Of a stretch of DNA of 64,000 nt, positions 18,715 to 27,592 are shown piece after piece. The stretch's first letter is position 1. Every line of letters starts with the position of its first letter. Under the pieces are notes generated by a model. It did not search any database, was not told where the DNA came from, and was given only the letters and a program-made list of their open reading frames with translations. The position numbers and the translations under genes are program-made. The stretch comes from CAYRXM01 sp964449465 (GTDB lineage Bacteria; Chloroflexota; Anaerolineae; JAFGEY01): contig CAYVBK010000027.1 of NCBI GenBank assembly GCA_964449465.1, positions 1 through 64,000 of the forward strand, given 5' to 3'.

Positions 18715-19485
18715 ATGCCCTTGTTTGGATTTCGCAGCGGCGTTTTTCGTGGTCTGCCCATCGAGCAAGCCGCCGGCGAACTGGCCGCGCTGGGCTTTGA
18801 CGGCCTGGAACTGTGCCTGGAAGCCCCCGACGTGCGCCCGGAGAGCCTCGACTCAGCCCGCTGCCGTCACATCTGCCAGCGGCTAGACGGTATGGGTATT
18901 GCCATCCTGTCGGTCAGCTATCACGGCGACATCGAGCCGCCGGAGCAACGGCGGGCCAACCAGGAACGCGCCGTGTCCATCACCCGCTGGCTCGGCGCCG
19001 ACATTCTCATTCTCAACGGCGAAAAGGCCACCGACGCCCCACGCCAGTGGGAAGAACATATTGCCCGCTTGAAAACCCTGTGCCGCCTGGCCGGCGACCA
19101 AAACGTCACCCTGGCCATCGAGCCAGAGCCGCTGCTGGTCATCGGCAGCAGCCAGGACATGCAGACCATGATCCAGGCCGTCGACTCGCCGCGCCTCAAG
19201 GTCAACCTGGACATCGGCCACGCCCAGATCACCGACCCCGACCTGCCTGCCACCATCCGTCAATTCGGCTCGGCCATCGCCCATCTGCACCTGGAAGACA
19301 TTCGCGAGCGGGTGCATCGCCACCTGATGTTTGGCGAGGGCGACATTGATTTTGTGGCCGTGCGCCGCGCCCTGGACGACATCGGCTATGCCGGCCCCTA
19401 TGTAGCCGACCTGTTTGGCTTTCAAGAGTCACCAGGCGAGTTTGCCGCCCGCGCCTTGCAGCACATGCGCCGCCTGTTTGCCTGA
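18715..19485 (+). CDS. Sugar phosphate isomerase/epimerase (AP-endonuclease 2-like TIM barrel)
   Basis: A 256-residue TIM barrel of the xylose isomerase-like family. Metal-ligand motifs are spread along the chain: ALGFDGLEL, LAIEPEPLL, VNLDIGHAQ and HLEDIRERVHRHLMFGEGDIDF. These families isomerise or epimerise keto-sugars and inositol derivatives. AAAGGAG precedes the ATG. It is probably co-transcribed with the SDR gene (19-bp gap), suggesting consecutive steps on the same sugar; the substrate cannot be named. Confidence 0.9.
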   Translation: MPLFGFRSGVFRGLPIEQAAGELAALGFDGLELCLEAPDVRPESLDSARCRHICQRLDGMGIAILSVSYHGDIEPPEQRRANQERAVSITRWLGADILILNGEKATDAPRQWEEHIARLKTLCRLAGDQNVTLAIEPEPLLVIGSSQDMQTMIQAVDSPRLKVNLDIGHAQITDPDLPATIRQFGSAIAHLHLEDIRERVHRHLMFGEGDIDFVAVRRALDDIGYAGPYVADLFGFQESPGEFAARALQHMRRLFA

Positions 19486-19504
19486 ACGGCCGCATACGCA
19501 GATC

Positions 19505-19541
19505 GAGCCTGTCAAGACCCAGACCGGGTTTCGACAGGCTC
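19505..19541. terminator. Inverted repeat between convergent genes
   Basis: GAGCCTGTC (19505-19513) pairs perfectly with GACAGGCTC (19533-19541), and the stem can be extended inwards by GACCC/GGGTTTC. It sits between the convergent isomerase and phosphorylase genes and could end transcription both ways, although no T-run follows. The 18-mer GTTTCGACAGGCTCAACC within it recurs at 38761-38778. Confidence 0.5.
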
Positions 19542-20850
19542 AACCCACTCGTATCACCTCATAAACCAGCGGCGGCGATGGCACATCCTCATCGACCCAG
19601 CAATAGGCAGCTTCAAGCTGCTCACGGGCAGCCTGCCAGCCTGCCTCGTCGCCAGCGTGAACGGTCAACAGCACATCGCCGGCCCGCACCCGCTGACCCA
19701 CCTGCGCCTCCAACACCACCCCCACCGCCGGGTTGACCGGATCGCCCTTTTTCAGCCGCCCGGCCCCCAGATGCAGCGCCGCTATGCCCACTTCCAAAGC
19801 GTCAATGGCCGCAACCACCCCAGAGCGCGGCGCAAGCACCGGGCGCACCACCGCCGCCGGGCATCGCAAACACGGGTCAGCCAGCACCGACACATCGCCG
19901 CCCTGCGCGGCGATCCACGCCTCCAGCTTGGCCATCGCCCGCCCATCGGCCAGCACAGCCAACAACATCTGCCGCGCCGAGGCCGTGTCGGCGGCCAGAC
20001 GCCCCAAGATCAACATTTGCTCGGCCACGATCAGGCAATGCTCGGTCAAGTCGGCCGGGCCCTGGCCGCGCAGCGTTTGCACCGCCTCGACCACCTCCAG
20101 GGCATTACCCACCGCCCGACCCAGCGGCCGGTTCATGTCCGAAATGATCGCCGCAGTCTGCCGCCCCACCCCCTGGCCGATCTCGACCATGATCTGCGCC
20201 AGTTGACGGGCTTCGGGCAGCGTCTTCATAAAGGCTCCGCGCCCCACTTTGACATCCAACACAATGGCGTCGGCGCCGGCGGCGATCTTTTTGCTCATCA
20301 CCGAACTGGCGATCAGCGGCCACGCCGGCACCGTGCCGGTCACATCGCGCAAGGCATACAACTTGCCGTCGGCCGGAGCCAGCGAATGAGTCTGTCCGGC
20401 CACCACCAGCCCCACCTCGCACAATTGTTTTTTGAATTGTTCGATGCTCAAAAATGCGTTATATCCGGGTATCGCCTCTAGCTTGTCCAGCGTGCCGCCG
20501 CTGAACCCCAACCCTCGCCCGCTCATCTTGCCCACCGGCAGCCCACACGCCGACACTAGCGGCCCCACCACCAGCGTGGTCTTGTCGCCCACGCCGCCGG
20601 TCGAGTGCTTGTCTACCACCCAATCGGCCACATCGTGCAGGTCCAGCATATCGCCAGAGCGGGCCATGCTCATGGTCAGATGAATGGTCTCCTGACGGGT
20701 CATGCCGCGAAACAAGACAGCCATCGCCCAGGCTGCCGCCTGATAGTCGGGAATCTCGCCACGGGTATAGCTCTGAATGAAAAAATCTATTTCCTGCTCC
20801 GACAGCTCACCGCCGTCGCGTTTCTTGACAATGATGTCTAGCGCGTGCAT
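19540..20850 (-). CDS. Pyrimidine-nucleoside/thymidine phosphorylase
   Basis: A 436-residue nucleoside phosphorylase of the DeoA/Pdp family, which splits pyrimidine (deoxy)nucleosides with phosphate to base and (deoxy)ribose-1-phosphate. Visible features are the N-terminal IIVKKRDGGELS, the phosphate-binding DKHSTGGVGDKTTL and KMSGRGLGFSGGTLDKLEAI family signature, and the C-terminal PYNP domain (GVVAAIDALEVG...VGQRVRAGDVLLTVHA). Length is standard. GGAGGTG precedes the ATG at 20850. It is divergent from Nnr across a short gap. Confidence 0.95.
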   Translation of the reverse strand: MHALDIIVKKRDGGELSEQEIDFFIQSYTRGEIPDYQAAAWAMAVLFRGMTRQETIHLTMSMARSGDMLDLHDVADWVVDKHSTGGVGDKTTLVVGPLVSACGLPVGKMSGRGLGFSGGTLDKLEAIPGYNAFLSIEQFKKQLCEVGLVVAGQTHSLAPADGKLYALRDVTGTVPAWPLIASSVMSKKIAAGADAIVLDVKVGRGAFMKTLPEARQLAQIMVEIGQGVGRQTAAIISDMNRPLGRAVGNALEVVEAVQTLRGQGPADLTEHCLIVAEQMLILGRLAADTASARQMLLAVLADGRAMAKLEAWIAAQGGDVSVLADPCLRCPAAVVRPVLAPRSGVVAAIDALEVGIAALHLGAGRLKKGDPVNPAVGVVLEAQVGQRVRAGDVLLTVHAGDEAGWQAAREQLEAAYCWVDEDVPSPPLVYEVIRVG

Positions 20851-20889
20851 GCAACACCTCCATTCTTTGGCGATTCATGCGGGTTGTGG

Positions 20890-20895
20890 TATACT
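20890..20895 (+). promoter_or_regulatory. Candidate -10 box of the Nnr gene
   Basis: TATACT lies 26 bp before the ATG at 20922. A weak -35 candidate (TTTGGC, 20866-20871) is 18 bp further up. The -35 match is poor, so the promoter call is tentative. Confidence 0.4.
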
Positions 20896-20921
20896 CGCCC
20901 CATCTGGAAAGGGGAAAAGAG

Positions 20922-22586
20922 ATGAAACTGCTCACAGTGCAAGAGATGCGCGAATTGGAACAGGCCGCCGATCAGAGCGGCCACTCGTATGCCACCATGA
21001 TGGAACTGGCCGGTCAGTCGGTTGCCGCCGCCATCCAGGAACGCCTGCCGGTCAAAGGCAAAATCGTCCTGGTTCTGGTGGGGCCGGGCAACAACGGCGG
21101 CGATGGCCTGGTAGCCGCCCGCCGCCTCAAAGAAATGGGCGCGCAGGTAGTCTGCTACCTGTGGAAACCTCGCCCTGCCGATGACGTGCAAATCAAAGCC
21201 ATCCAAGAGCGCAGTATCCCTTGTGTCTGCCTGGACGGTGATGGTGGAAAAACGCTGCGCAAAGCCCTGCAAGGCGCCGACGTGATTGTGGATGCCCTGC
21301 TCGGCACCGGCGCCTCGCGCCCCATCAAAGGCGACCTGGCCGACATGTTGCGCACGGTGCATCAAGAGCTAGAGCGGCGCAGGCCGACTCTTTCGCCGCT
21401 AACCCTGCTGCCCCCGTCCGGCGGCAAAAACGGCTCGCCGTGCCTGCCTCTGGTAGTGGCCGTAGACGTGCCAAGCGGCATTCACTGCGATACCGCCGCC
21501 GCTGACCCGCTCACCCTGCCCGCCGACCTGACGGTGACATTTGCCGCCCCCAAAAGAGGATTGTTCGGCTTTCCGGCTGCCGGGCTGATCGGCGAGTTGG
21601 TGGTGGCTGACATTGGCATTTCCCCCGACCTGAGCCGCGCCCTGCCCATCGAGATAGCTACCGCCGCCGACGTGGCCGCCAGGCTGCCTGCCCGCCCGCT
21701 CGACGCCCACAAGGGCACATTTGGCAAGGCACTGGTCGTGGCCGGGTCGGTCAACTATGTCGGCGCGCCCTATCTGGCTGCGGCGGCCGCGGCGCGAGTG
21801 GGTGCTGGCCTGGTGACATTGGCCCCGCCGCAGCCATTGCACCCCATTCTGGCCGCCAGACTGACCGAAGCCACTTTTATCGTCTTGCCGCACAGCATGG
21901 GCGTGGTCAATGCCGCAGCCCTGCGCGTATTGAGCGAACAACTGCCGGCCTACTCGGCCCTGCTGATTGGTCCGGGGCTGGGCCAGGACAAGGAGACAGT
22001 CGAGTTGATTCATCGGCTGTTCGGCATGCTCAACAACGCCCCGCAGCGCATCGGTTTTCGGCGCGACCAGGACCCATCGCCCGACCAGGTGGCCTTGCCA
22101 CCGCTGGTCATAGACGCCGATGCCCTCAACGCATTGGCCCTGGTCGAAAAATGGTGGGAGCGCGTACCGCCGGACAGCATCCTCACGCCGCATCCCGGCG
22201 AGATGGCACGGTTGATGGGCTGCCCCATGCCCGCCGACCGCATCGCCGTCGCCGCCGAACAAGCCAGGCTGTGGCAACAGATTGTGGTTCTCAAAGGTGC
22301 GCACACCGTCATCGCCGCGCCGGATGGTCGGACCACGGTGCTGCCCTTTGCCAACCCGGCCCTGGCCACGGCCGGCAGCGGTGATGTGTTGGCCGGAGCC
22401 ATTGTAGGACTGTTGGCGCAAGGCCTGCCACCGTTCGATGCGGCAGTGTGCGGGGCCTATTTGCACGGCCTGGCCGGACACATGCTGGCGGTGCAGATGG
22501 GCAGCGCGGGCCTGCTGGCCAGCGACCTTGTGCCTGCGCTGCCCCTGGCGATGCGGCAGCTGCGACAACCCTACCAGCGTTCGTAA
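20922..22586 (+). CDS. nnr: Bifunctional NAD(P)H-hydrate epimerase/dehydratase
   Basis: A 554-residue two-domain metabolite-repair enzyme that epimerises damaged NAD(P)H hydrates and dehydrates the S-form using ADP. The N-terminal YjeF_N domain (~1-225) has GPGNNGGDGLVAAR and VDALLGTGAS; the C-terminal ribokinase-like domain (~240-550) has VIDADALNAL, LTPHPGEMARL and ATAGSGDVLAGAI. ATG at 20922 follows GGAAAGGGGAAAAGAG; a longer frame from 20877 would cover the promoter. The 3' end overlaps the convergent nitroreductase gene by 16 bp. Confidence 0.95.
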   Translation: MKLLTVQEMRELEQAADQSGHSYATMMELAGQSVAAAIQERLPVKGKIVLVLVGPGNNGGDGLVAARRLKEMGAQVVCYLWKPRPADDVQIKAIQERSIPCVCLDGDGGKTLRKALQGADVIVDALLGTGASRPIKGDLADMLRTVHQELERRRPTLSPLTLLPPSGGKNGSPCLPLVVAVDVPSGIHCDTAAADPLTLPADLTVTFAAPKRGLFGFPAAGLIGELVVADIGISPDLSRALPIEIATAADVAARLPARPLDAHKGTFGKALVVAGSVNYVGAPYLAAAAAARVGAGLVTLAPPQPLHPILAARLTEATFIVLPHSMGVVNAAALRVLSEQLPAYSALLIGPGLGQDKETVELIHRLFGMLNNAPQRIGFRRDQDPSPDQVALPPLVIDADALNALALVEKWWERVPPDSILTPHPGEMARLMGCPMPADRIAVAAEQARLWQQIVVLKGAHTVIAAPDGRTTVLPFANPALATAGSGDVLAGAIVGLLAQGLPPFDAAVCGAYLHGLAGHMLAVQMGSAGLLASDLVPALPLAMRQLRQPYQRS

Positions 22587-23080
22587 CGCACCATTTCGGC
22601 CAGCGACTTGCGCTTTTTGGGGCGCGGCTGATCGGCCGGGTAGCCCAGCGGCGTCCAGACGATAGGTTCTACGCCGTCCGGCAAACCCAACACCTCGCGG
22701 GCCGCCTGCGCATCAAAGGCGCCGATCCAGCACGTGCCAAGCCCCAAATTGGCCGCCGCCAAAATCAGGTGATCCATCACAATGGCTACGTCCACATCGG
22801 TGTAATTCTTGCCATCGCGGCGCGTCCAGCCTTGCGCCGGAATGCCGCAAATGCACACTACCAGCGGAGCCTGGGTAAACCAATCGGCGCCATAGACGCG
22901 CCGCAGCTCGGCCTCGCGCCCGGCCGTGCGCACCATGATGATCTGAAATGGCTGACGATTGGCAGCTGTGGGGGCCAGGCAAGCCGCTTCCAACACCTGC
23001 CGCAGCACGTCCTCGTCTACCGCATCAGGCCGATAGGCGCGCACACTGTAACGAGCCTGAACAAGTTGAGCAAATTCCAT
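22571..23080 (-). CDS. Nitroreductase-family flavoprotein
   Basis: A 169-residue FMN-dependent oxidoreductase. FMN-binding features are the N-terminal QARYSVRAYRPDAV, the AACLAPTAANRQPF segment and the C-terminal LGTCWIGAFDAQAAREVLGLP...VWTPLGYP. AGGAGGT precedes the ATG at 23080. The gene begins 9 bp after the MFS transporter on the same strand, so they are co-transcribed. Natural substrate unknown. Confidence 0.92.
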   Translation of the reverse strand: MEFAQLVQARYSVRAYRPDAVDEDVLRQVLEAACLAPTAANRQPFQIIMVRTAGREAELRRVYGADWFTQAPLVVCICGIPAQGWTRRDGKNYTDVDVAIVMDHLILAAANLGLGTCWIGAFDAQAAREVLGLPDGVEPIVWTPLGYPADQPRPKKRKSLAEMVRYERW

Positions 23081-23089
23081 TTTGACCTC

Positions 23090-24433
23090 CTACATGTCGG
23101 CCTCGCCGACCGCTTCTAGTGCCTCGGTCAGCGAGCCAGAAGAACGTGCTTCGCCGCGAGTGACGCCCAGCATGCACAGCGCAGCCAGCACAAAAAAGAC
23201 CGGCGTCACAATAAAAATCATGTTGTAATTTCGCCCGGCCAGATCAATGATCGCCCCGTTGAGGATGGGACCGACAATGGCCGCCAACTGCGAGGCCACA
23301 TAATACAGCCCGGTAAATGTGCCAATACCCACATCCGACGGCGCCGTGTCCACCACCATCGGCAGCGAGTTGATGTTGACCAACGCCCAGGCCACGCCGC
23401 CCAGCCCCAACGCCGCAGCCACCACGATCAGGTTGGGGACAAAAAAGCAGACGATCAACAGCAGGGCAAAGATCAACAGCCCGGCGATAATAGTCTTGCG
23501 GCGGCCCAACCGTACGGCGATCATGGCGCTGGGGATAGAAAAGGCGATAAAGGCGATAAACGAGATGGACGAGATCAGCGAGGCGCGGTTTTCGGGGATG
23601 TGCAGCACATTGACACCATACGAGGTAAAAAACGTCTCCACAGCGTTATAGCCGACAAACCAGGCAAAAATCGCCAGCAAGAGCAGCAGCAAGCTGCGCC
23701 CGCGCTCGCCGCGCAAAGCCCGAAGCGACTGCCGAATCCCTACCCGTTCATCCGTCACCTGCGCATCGAGGTGCCGCGGCTCGCGGATGGTGAGCCACAG
23801 CACGGCCACGGCCGCAGCCAGCAGCACGCCGGAAATAATGAACGGCAGCGTCTTGTCCAGGCCATACAACCAGGCTCCGGCCAGCGCGGCGATAATCCCT
23901 CCGACACCGCCCATCAGGTTGATCACCCCATTGGCCTGCGAGCGCAGTGGTGAAGGCGTCAGGTCAGGCATCAAAGCGATCACCGGCGTGCGAAAACAGG
24001 CCATAGACAGCAAAAAGAGGCCAATCGCCAGCACAAACGAGATAAACGTTCCCATCAACAGGTCCAGATTGCCGCTGTTTGCGAGAGGAATGGCCTTGAC
24101 CACCAGAGGGATCAACACAAACGAGACAATGGCAACAGGAGTGCAGGCCAGGATAAAGGGCATCCGCCGGCCAAAGCGCGTCCACAGACGGTCGCTCCAC
24201 AGGCCGATCAGCGGCAGCAAAAACAGGGCCGCCACATTGTCCAGCGTCATAATCGCCCCGGCCCAAAATGCACTCAGGCCAAACCCGGCCGTCTGCGCCG
24301 ACAGGCCGGCGTCAAAAAGCGGATCGCCGGCCTGCAAAAAGATCGGCACATAATCGTTGTACAGCTTCCACATCACCGAAATGCCGAAAAAGCCGAAACC
24401 GATCAAAAACGTCTTTTTGTAATCCAGCTTCAT
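23090..24433 (-). CDS. MFS transporter (SLC45/GPH-like)
   Basis: A 447-residue secondary transporter with about 12 membrane segments. It resembles the SLC45/GPH sugar:cation symporters: the DNVAALFLLPLIGLWSDR loop 2-3 motif, GRRMPFI, and the central loop followed by six more segments. The ATG at 24433 has AAAGGAG upstream; a frame extending 50 residues further upstream lacks support. A sugar or glycoside substrate fits the divergent glycosidase gene at 24604 but is inferred. Confidence 0.88.
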   Translation of the reverse strand: MKLDYKKTFLIGFGFFGISVMWKLYNDYVPIFLQAGDPLFDAGLSAQTAGFGLSAFWAGAIMTLDNVAALFLLPLIGLWSDRLWTRFGRRMPFILACTPVAIVSFVLIPLVVKAIPLANSGNLDLLMGTFISFVLAIGLFLLSMACFRTPVIALMPDLTPSPLRSQANGVINLMGGVGGIIAALAGAWLYGLDKTLPFIISGVLLAAAVAVLWLTIREPRHLDAQVTDERVGIRQSLRALRGERGRSLLLLLLAIFAWFVGYNAVETFFTSYGVNVLHIPENRASLISSISFIAFIAFSIPSAMIAVRLGRRKTIIAGLLIFALLLIVCFFVPNLIVVAAALGLGGVAWALVNINSLPMVVDTAPSDVGIGTFTGLYYVASQLAAIVGPILNGAIIDLAGRNYNMIFIVTPVFFVLAALCMLGVTRGEARSSGSLTEALEAVGEADM

Positions 24434-24603
24434 GTCAGCTCCTTTGCAGAAAATGGGGATCAAAAGAAGGGATGTGCGGATTATGCGCCGAAACCGTGCT
24501 TCTGTCAAGTGAGCATCCGCCAATTGTAACCACCTGCCCTTTTGCACCACTCTAACCAACGTGATGAATCGTCTTTTTTTCAAGTCAAGAAAGGAAATGT
24601 CTA

Positions 24604-26226
24604 ATGTCTCAAGTCAAGCGTCCTTTTACGATCAACGGGCAGCCCTTTTTCCCCATCGGCGGACAGGCGCGCAATTCCAGCGGCTATCACATCGCCGAAG
24701 CGGACACAGCTTTTCGAGCCGTGCAACTGATTCACGGCAACACGCTGGAAATCCCTGTTTATTGGGAGCAGATCGAGCCAGAAGAGGGCCGCTTTGATTG
24801 GGCCAGTGTAGACGCGCTACTGGCCCGCGCCCGGCAAGACGGCATCCGCCTGGTGCTGCTCTGGTTTGCCACCTGGAAGAACGGCGACATGGACTATGCC
24901 CCGGCCTGGGTCAAGACCAACCCGCAGCGGTTCCAGCGGGTAATCGCCTCTACCGGCAAAAGCACCTGGGTGCTGTCCTCACACTGCCCGGAAAACCTCC
25001 TGGCCGACCAAAAAGCCTTTGTGGCCCTGTGCCGCCATCTGAAGGAACACGACAGTGACGAACGAACGGTCATCGCCTTGCAGGTGGAAAATGAGCCGGG
25101 CATCTTGGGCAGCGACCGCGACTATGGTCCCACCGGGCAGGCTGCCTTTGACAGCGCGGTGCCGACCGAACTGCTGGCACGCATCCAGGCTGCCGGACAG
25201 GGGCGCATTTATGAGCTGTGGCAGCAGGCCGGCAGTCACACCTGCGGCAGTTGGGGCGAGGTGTTTGGCGCGACTGGCGGCGAACTGCTGACCGCCTGGA
25301 GCATCGCCACCTATATTGACCGCATCGCTGAGGCCGGCAAAGCAGTCTATGACATACCGATGTATATCAACGTCTGGTTGGGTGAAGGCGGCTGGCGCGT
25401 GCCGGGCGAGAGTTATCCATCCGGCGGAGCGGTGAGCAAGGTGCTGGACATTTTCAAGTGGTTCACTCCGCACATTGACCTGATCGCCCCCGACATTTAC
25501 GTCGGCGATTCGCGCGGATACGAGGCCATGTGTGCCGCCTACAACCGCCCCGACAATCCGCTCTTTGTCCCCGAATCGGCGCCGGGTGGCTCGAACCCCT
25601 GGTTGATGTTCCGCGCCCTGGCCGACTATGATGCTGTGGGCTATGCCTTTTTCGCCATCGAACACATTGTGGCGGCAGATGGCAGCCTGCGTCCCGAATT
25701 TCAGCCGCTGGCCGATAGTTTTCGCTGCGCGGTGGCGGTCGTTCCGCTGCTGCTGCAATACCAGGGCAGCGGCCGCATCCATGCGGTGGTGCAAGAAGAA
25801 AACCTGGGCGCCATCCCGCTTTACCTGGATGGCTGGCTGGGGCTGGTAGATTTTAGCGACGATCAGGGCCATTGGATGCCCAAAGACTGGCGGCATATGC
25901 CGCCGCGCGTGGCCGCCCAGCCGCAGTCCGGCCCTCAACGCGGGCGCGGGCTGATCTTTCAAGCCAACCGCAACGAGTTTTACCTGATCGGCGGCGGCTA
26001 TCGGCTCTATTTACGCCCGCTGCTGCCGCCGGAGCAAATGCGCGATGCCACCCTGTCCAGCACCTTTATGCTCACCCGCCAGGCACACTATGTCAGCATA
26101 GACGAAGGTCACTTCGATGTCGGCGGTCAGTTTGTGATAGACCGCCGGCGCAACGGCGATGAGATTGACGGCGGTGTGTGGGTCGAGCCGGATGTGGGCG
26201 TTGTGCGCGCAATCGCCTGCGAATAA
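24604..26226 (+). CDS. GH35-like beta-galactosidase (DUF5597-type)
   Basis: A 540-residue glycosidase of the GH35/GH42-like TIM barrel. The start FTINGQPFFPIGGQ, the GNTLEIPVYWEQIEPEEGRFDW beta-strand region (residues ~40-65), the probable acid/base Glu in LQVENEPG and a probable nucleophile Glu in FVPESAPGG match this group. No signal peptide, so cytoplasmic hydrolysis of imported oligosaccharides is likely. The C-terminal ~140 residues form a beta-rich DUF5597-like domain. AAAGGAAA precedes the ATG. The enolase-like gene follows after 12 bp; the sugar-type MFS transporter is divergent. Confidence 0.87.
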   Translation: MSQVKRPFTINGQPFFPIGGQARNSSGYHIAEADTAFRAVQLIHGNTLEIPVYWEQIEPEEGRFDWASVDALLARARQDGIRLVLLWFATWKNGDMDYAPAWVKTNPQRFQRVIASTGKSTWVLSSHCPENLLADQKAFVALCRHLKEHDSDERTVIALQVENEPGILGSDRDYGPTGQAAFDSAVPTELLARIQAAGQGRIYELWQQAGSHTCGSWGEVFGATGGELLTAWSIATYIDRIAEAGKAVYDIPMYINVWLGEGGWRVPGESYPSGGAVSKVLDIFKWFTPHIDLIAPDIYVGDSRGYEAMCAAYNRPDNPLFVPESAPGGSNPWLMFRALADYDAVGYAFFAIEHIVAADGSLRPEFQPLADSFRCAVAVVPLLLQYQGSGRIHAVVQEENLGAIPLYLDGWLGLVDFSDDQGHWMPKDWRHMPPRVAAQPQSGPQRGRGLIFQANRNEFYLIGGGYRLYLRPLLPPEQMRDATLSSTFMLTRQAHYVSIDEGHFDVGGQFVIDRRRNGDEIDGGVWVEPDVGVVRAIACE

Positions 26227-26238
26227 GGAGACAACAAA

Positions 26239-27501
26239 ATGGTTGCCAAAATTCAAAATGTCCACGCTGAAGAAATTTTTGCCCAACGCGGCCTGCTCTC
26301 GCTGCGCGTCACCGTCACCACCGACACCGGCGCGCAGGGTGTTTCGACGCCTGAATCTGGCGTCTCGACCGGCGCACACGAGGCGGCCTTTTTGCTGGAT
26401 GGAGGGGAGCGTTACAATGGACTGGGCGTGCGCCGTGCCGCCGAAAACATCAATGCCATCATCGGCCCGGCCCTGCGCGGCCTGGATGTGACTGCCCAGG
26501 GCGAGATTGACCGCCTGATGATCGAGCTGGATGGCACACCCAACAAGGCGCGACTGGGCGCCAATGCCATCGTCGGCGTGTCGCTGGCCGCCCTCGATGC
26601 GGCCGCCCACAGCGTCCATCTGCCGCTGTATCGCTACATCGGCGGCGTCAACGCCTGCACCATGCCCATCCCCATCGTCGGCATTGGCACCGGTGGGCGA
26701 TACCGCGATCCGGGCCAATCGCGCTGGTTCAAGCCCAGCTATGAATTTGCCGCCTATGGCGCGGGCAGCTATTCCAGAGCGATAGAGATGAGCTGGCGCT
26801 GCGCTCAAGAGGTCAAAAATCTGTTGCGCGCCCGCTACCCCGACACCTATCAGCCGGCCTATCACTCGACCAGCCTGGCCGGGGTGATCGCCCACGACCA
26901 GGAGCTGCTGGACATTATGACCGAAAGCATCGTGCGCTGCGGCGATGAAGGGCAGGTGGGCATTTATTTTGACTGCGCCGCCGACTGTTATTACGAGCCA
27001 GAAATAGACCGTTACGTGGGGTTGTTTGGGCCGGGCGAGAAAACCCGAGACGAGGTGCTCGAACTGCTCAAACAATGGGTGCATCGTTATCCCATTGTCA
27101 ATTTGGAAGACCCGTTACACGAAGAGGATTTTGAGGGACATGCCATCGCCACCCGAGAGTTGGGCATCGAAGTCGTGGGCGACGATCTGTTTACGACCAA
27201 CATTGAGCGGCTGCGGCAGGGCATCGCCTGCGGCGCGGCCAACTCGATGGTGTTAAAGGTGACTCAGGTCGGCACGGTCAGCGAGGCACTGGCCGCCTGC
27301 CGCCTGGCCCTGAGCAATGGCTATAACGTTCACCCGTGCGGCAGCCGCGGCGACCAGATCAGCATCGGCGATTTTGCCGTTGGTCTCAACGCCGGGCAGG
27401 CGCGCGCCGCCGACCGCAACCGTCTGCTGGACATTGAACGCGAATTGGGCGCATCGGCAGTCTGGCCGGGCAAGGCCGCCTATAAAACCACCCGTCTGTA
27501 G
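26239..27501 (+). CDS. Enolase-like protein with altered active site
   Basis: A 420-residue paralogue of enolase, co-transcribed with the GH35-like gene (AAGGAGA before the ATG). Enolase landmarks remain: ESGVSTGAHEA, RLGANAIVGVSLA, YFDCAADCYY (metal Asp), NLEDPLHEEDF, VGDDLFTTN and LKVTQVGTVSEAL with the catalytic-base Lys. Others are lost: the INGGxHADN loop reads GIGTGGRYRD, the GDEGGFAP segment carrying a catalytic Glu reads as YHSTSLAG, the HRSGETED motif reads as PCGSRGDQ, and the C-terminal GQIKTG Lys is absent (GQARAA). It is therefore unlikely to be the glycolytic enolase; a different dehydration or lyase reaction on a sugar acid is possible. Confidence 0.85.
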   Translation: MVAKIQNVHAEEIFAQRGLLSLRVTVTTDTGAQGVSTPESGVSTGAHEAAFLLDGGERYNGLGVRRAAENINAIIGPALRGLDVTAQGEIDRLMIELDGTPNKARLGANAIVGVSLAALDAAAHSVHLPLYRYIGGVNACTMPIPIVGIGTGGRYRDPGQSRWFKPSYEFAAYGAGSYSRAIEMSWRCAQEVKNLLRARYPDTYQPAYHSTSLAGVIAHDQELLDIMTESIVRCGDEGQVGIYFDCAADCYYEPEIDRYVGLFGPGEKTRDEVLELLKQWVHRYPIVNLEDPLHEEDFEGHAIATRELGIEVVGDDLFTTNIERLRQGIACGAANSMVLKVTQVGTVSEALAACRLALSNGYNVHPCGSRGDQISIGDFAVGLNAGQARAADRNRLLDIERELGASAVWPGKAAYKTTRL

Positions 27502-27592
27502 GGGCAAGGCTTGCCCTTGCCCTATAGGGGCAGGCATAAGACCTGCCCCTACACGCCCATCGGGGGGCAGGCATAAGACCTGCCCCTACACG
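27498..27592. repeat. GTAGGGGC hairpin repeats (three units)
   Basis: Three palindromic units fill the gap between convergent genes: ~27498-27526, ~27525-27553 and ~27561-27592, the last two sharing GGGCAGGCATAAGACCTGCCCC. The stop codon and last residues of the MFS gene (27586) lie inside the third unit. Strong hairpins here could act as a bidirectional terminator. Confidence 0.85.
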
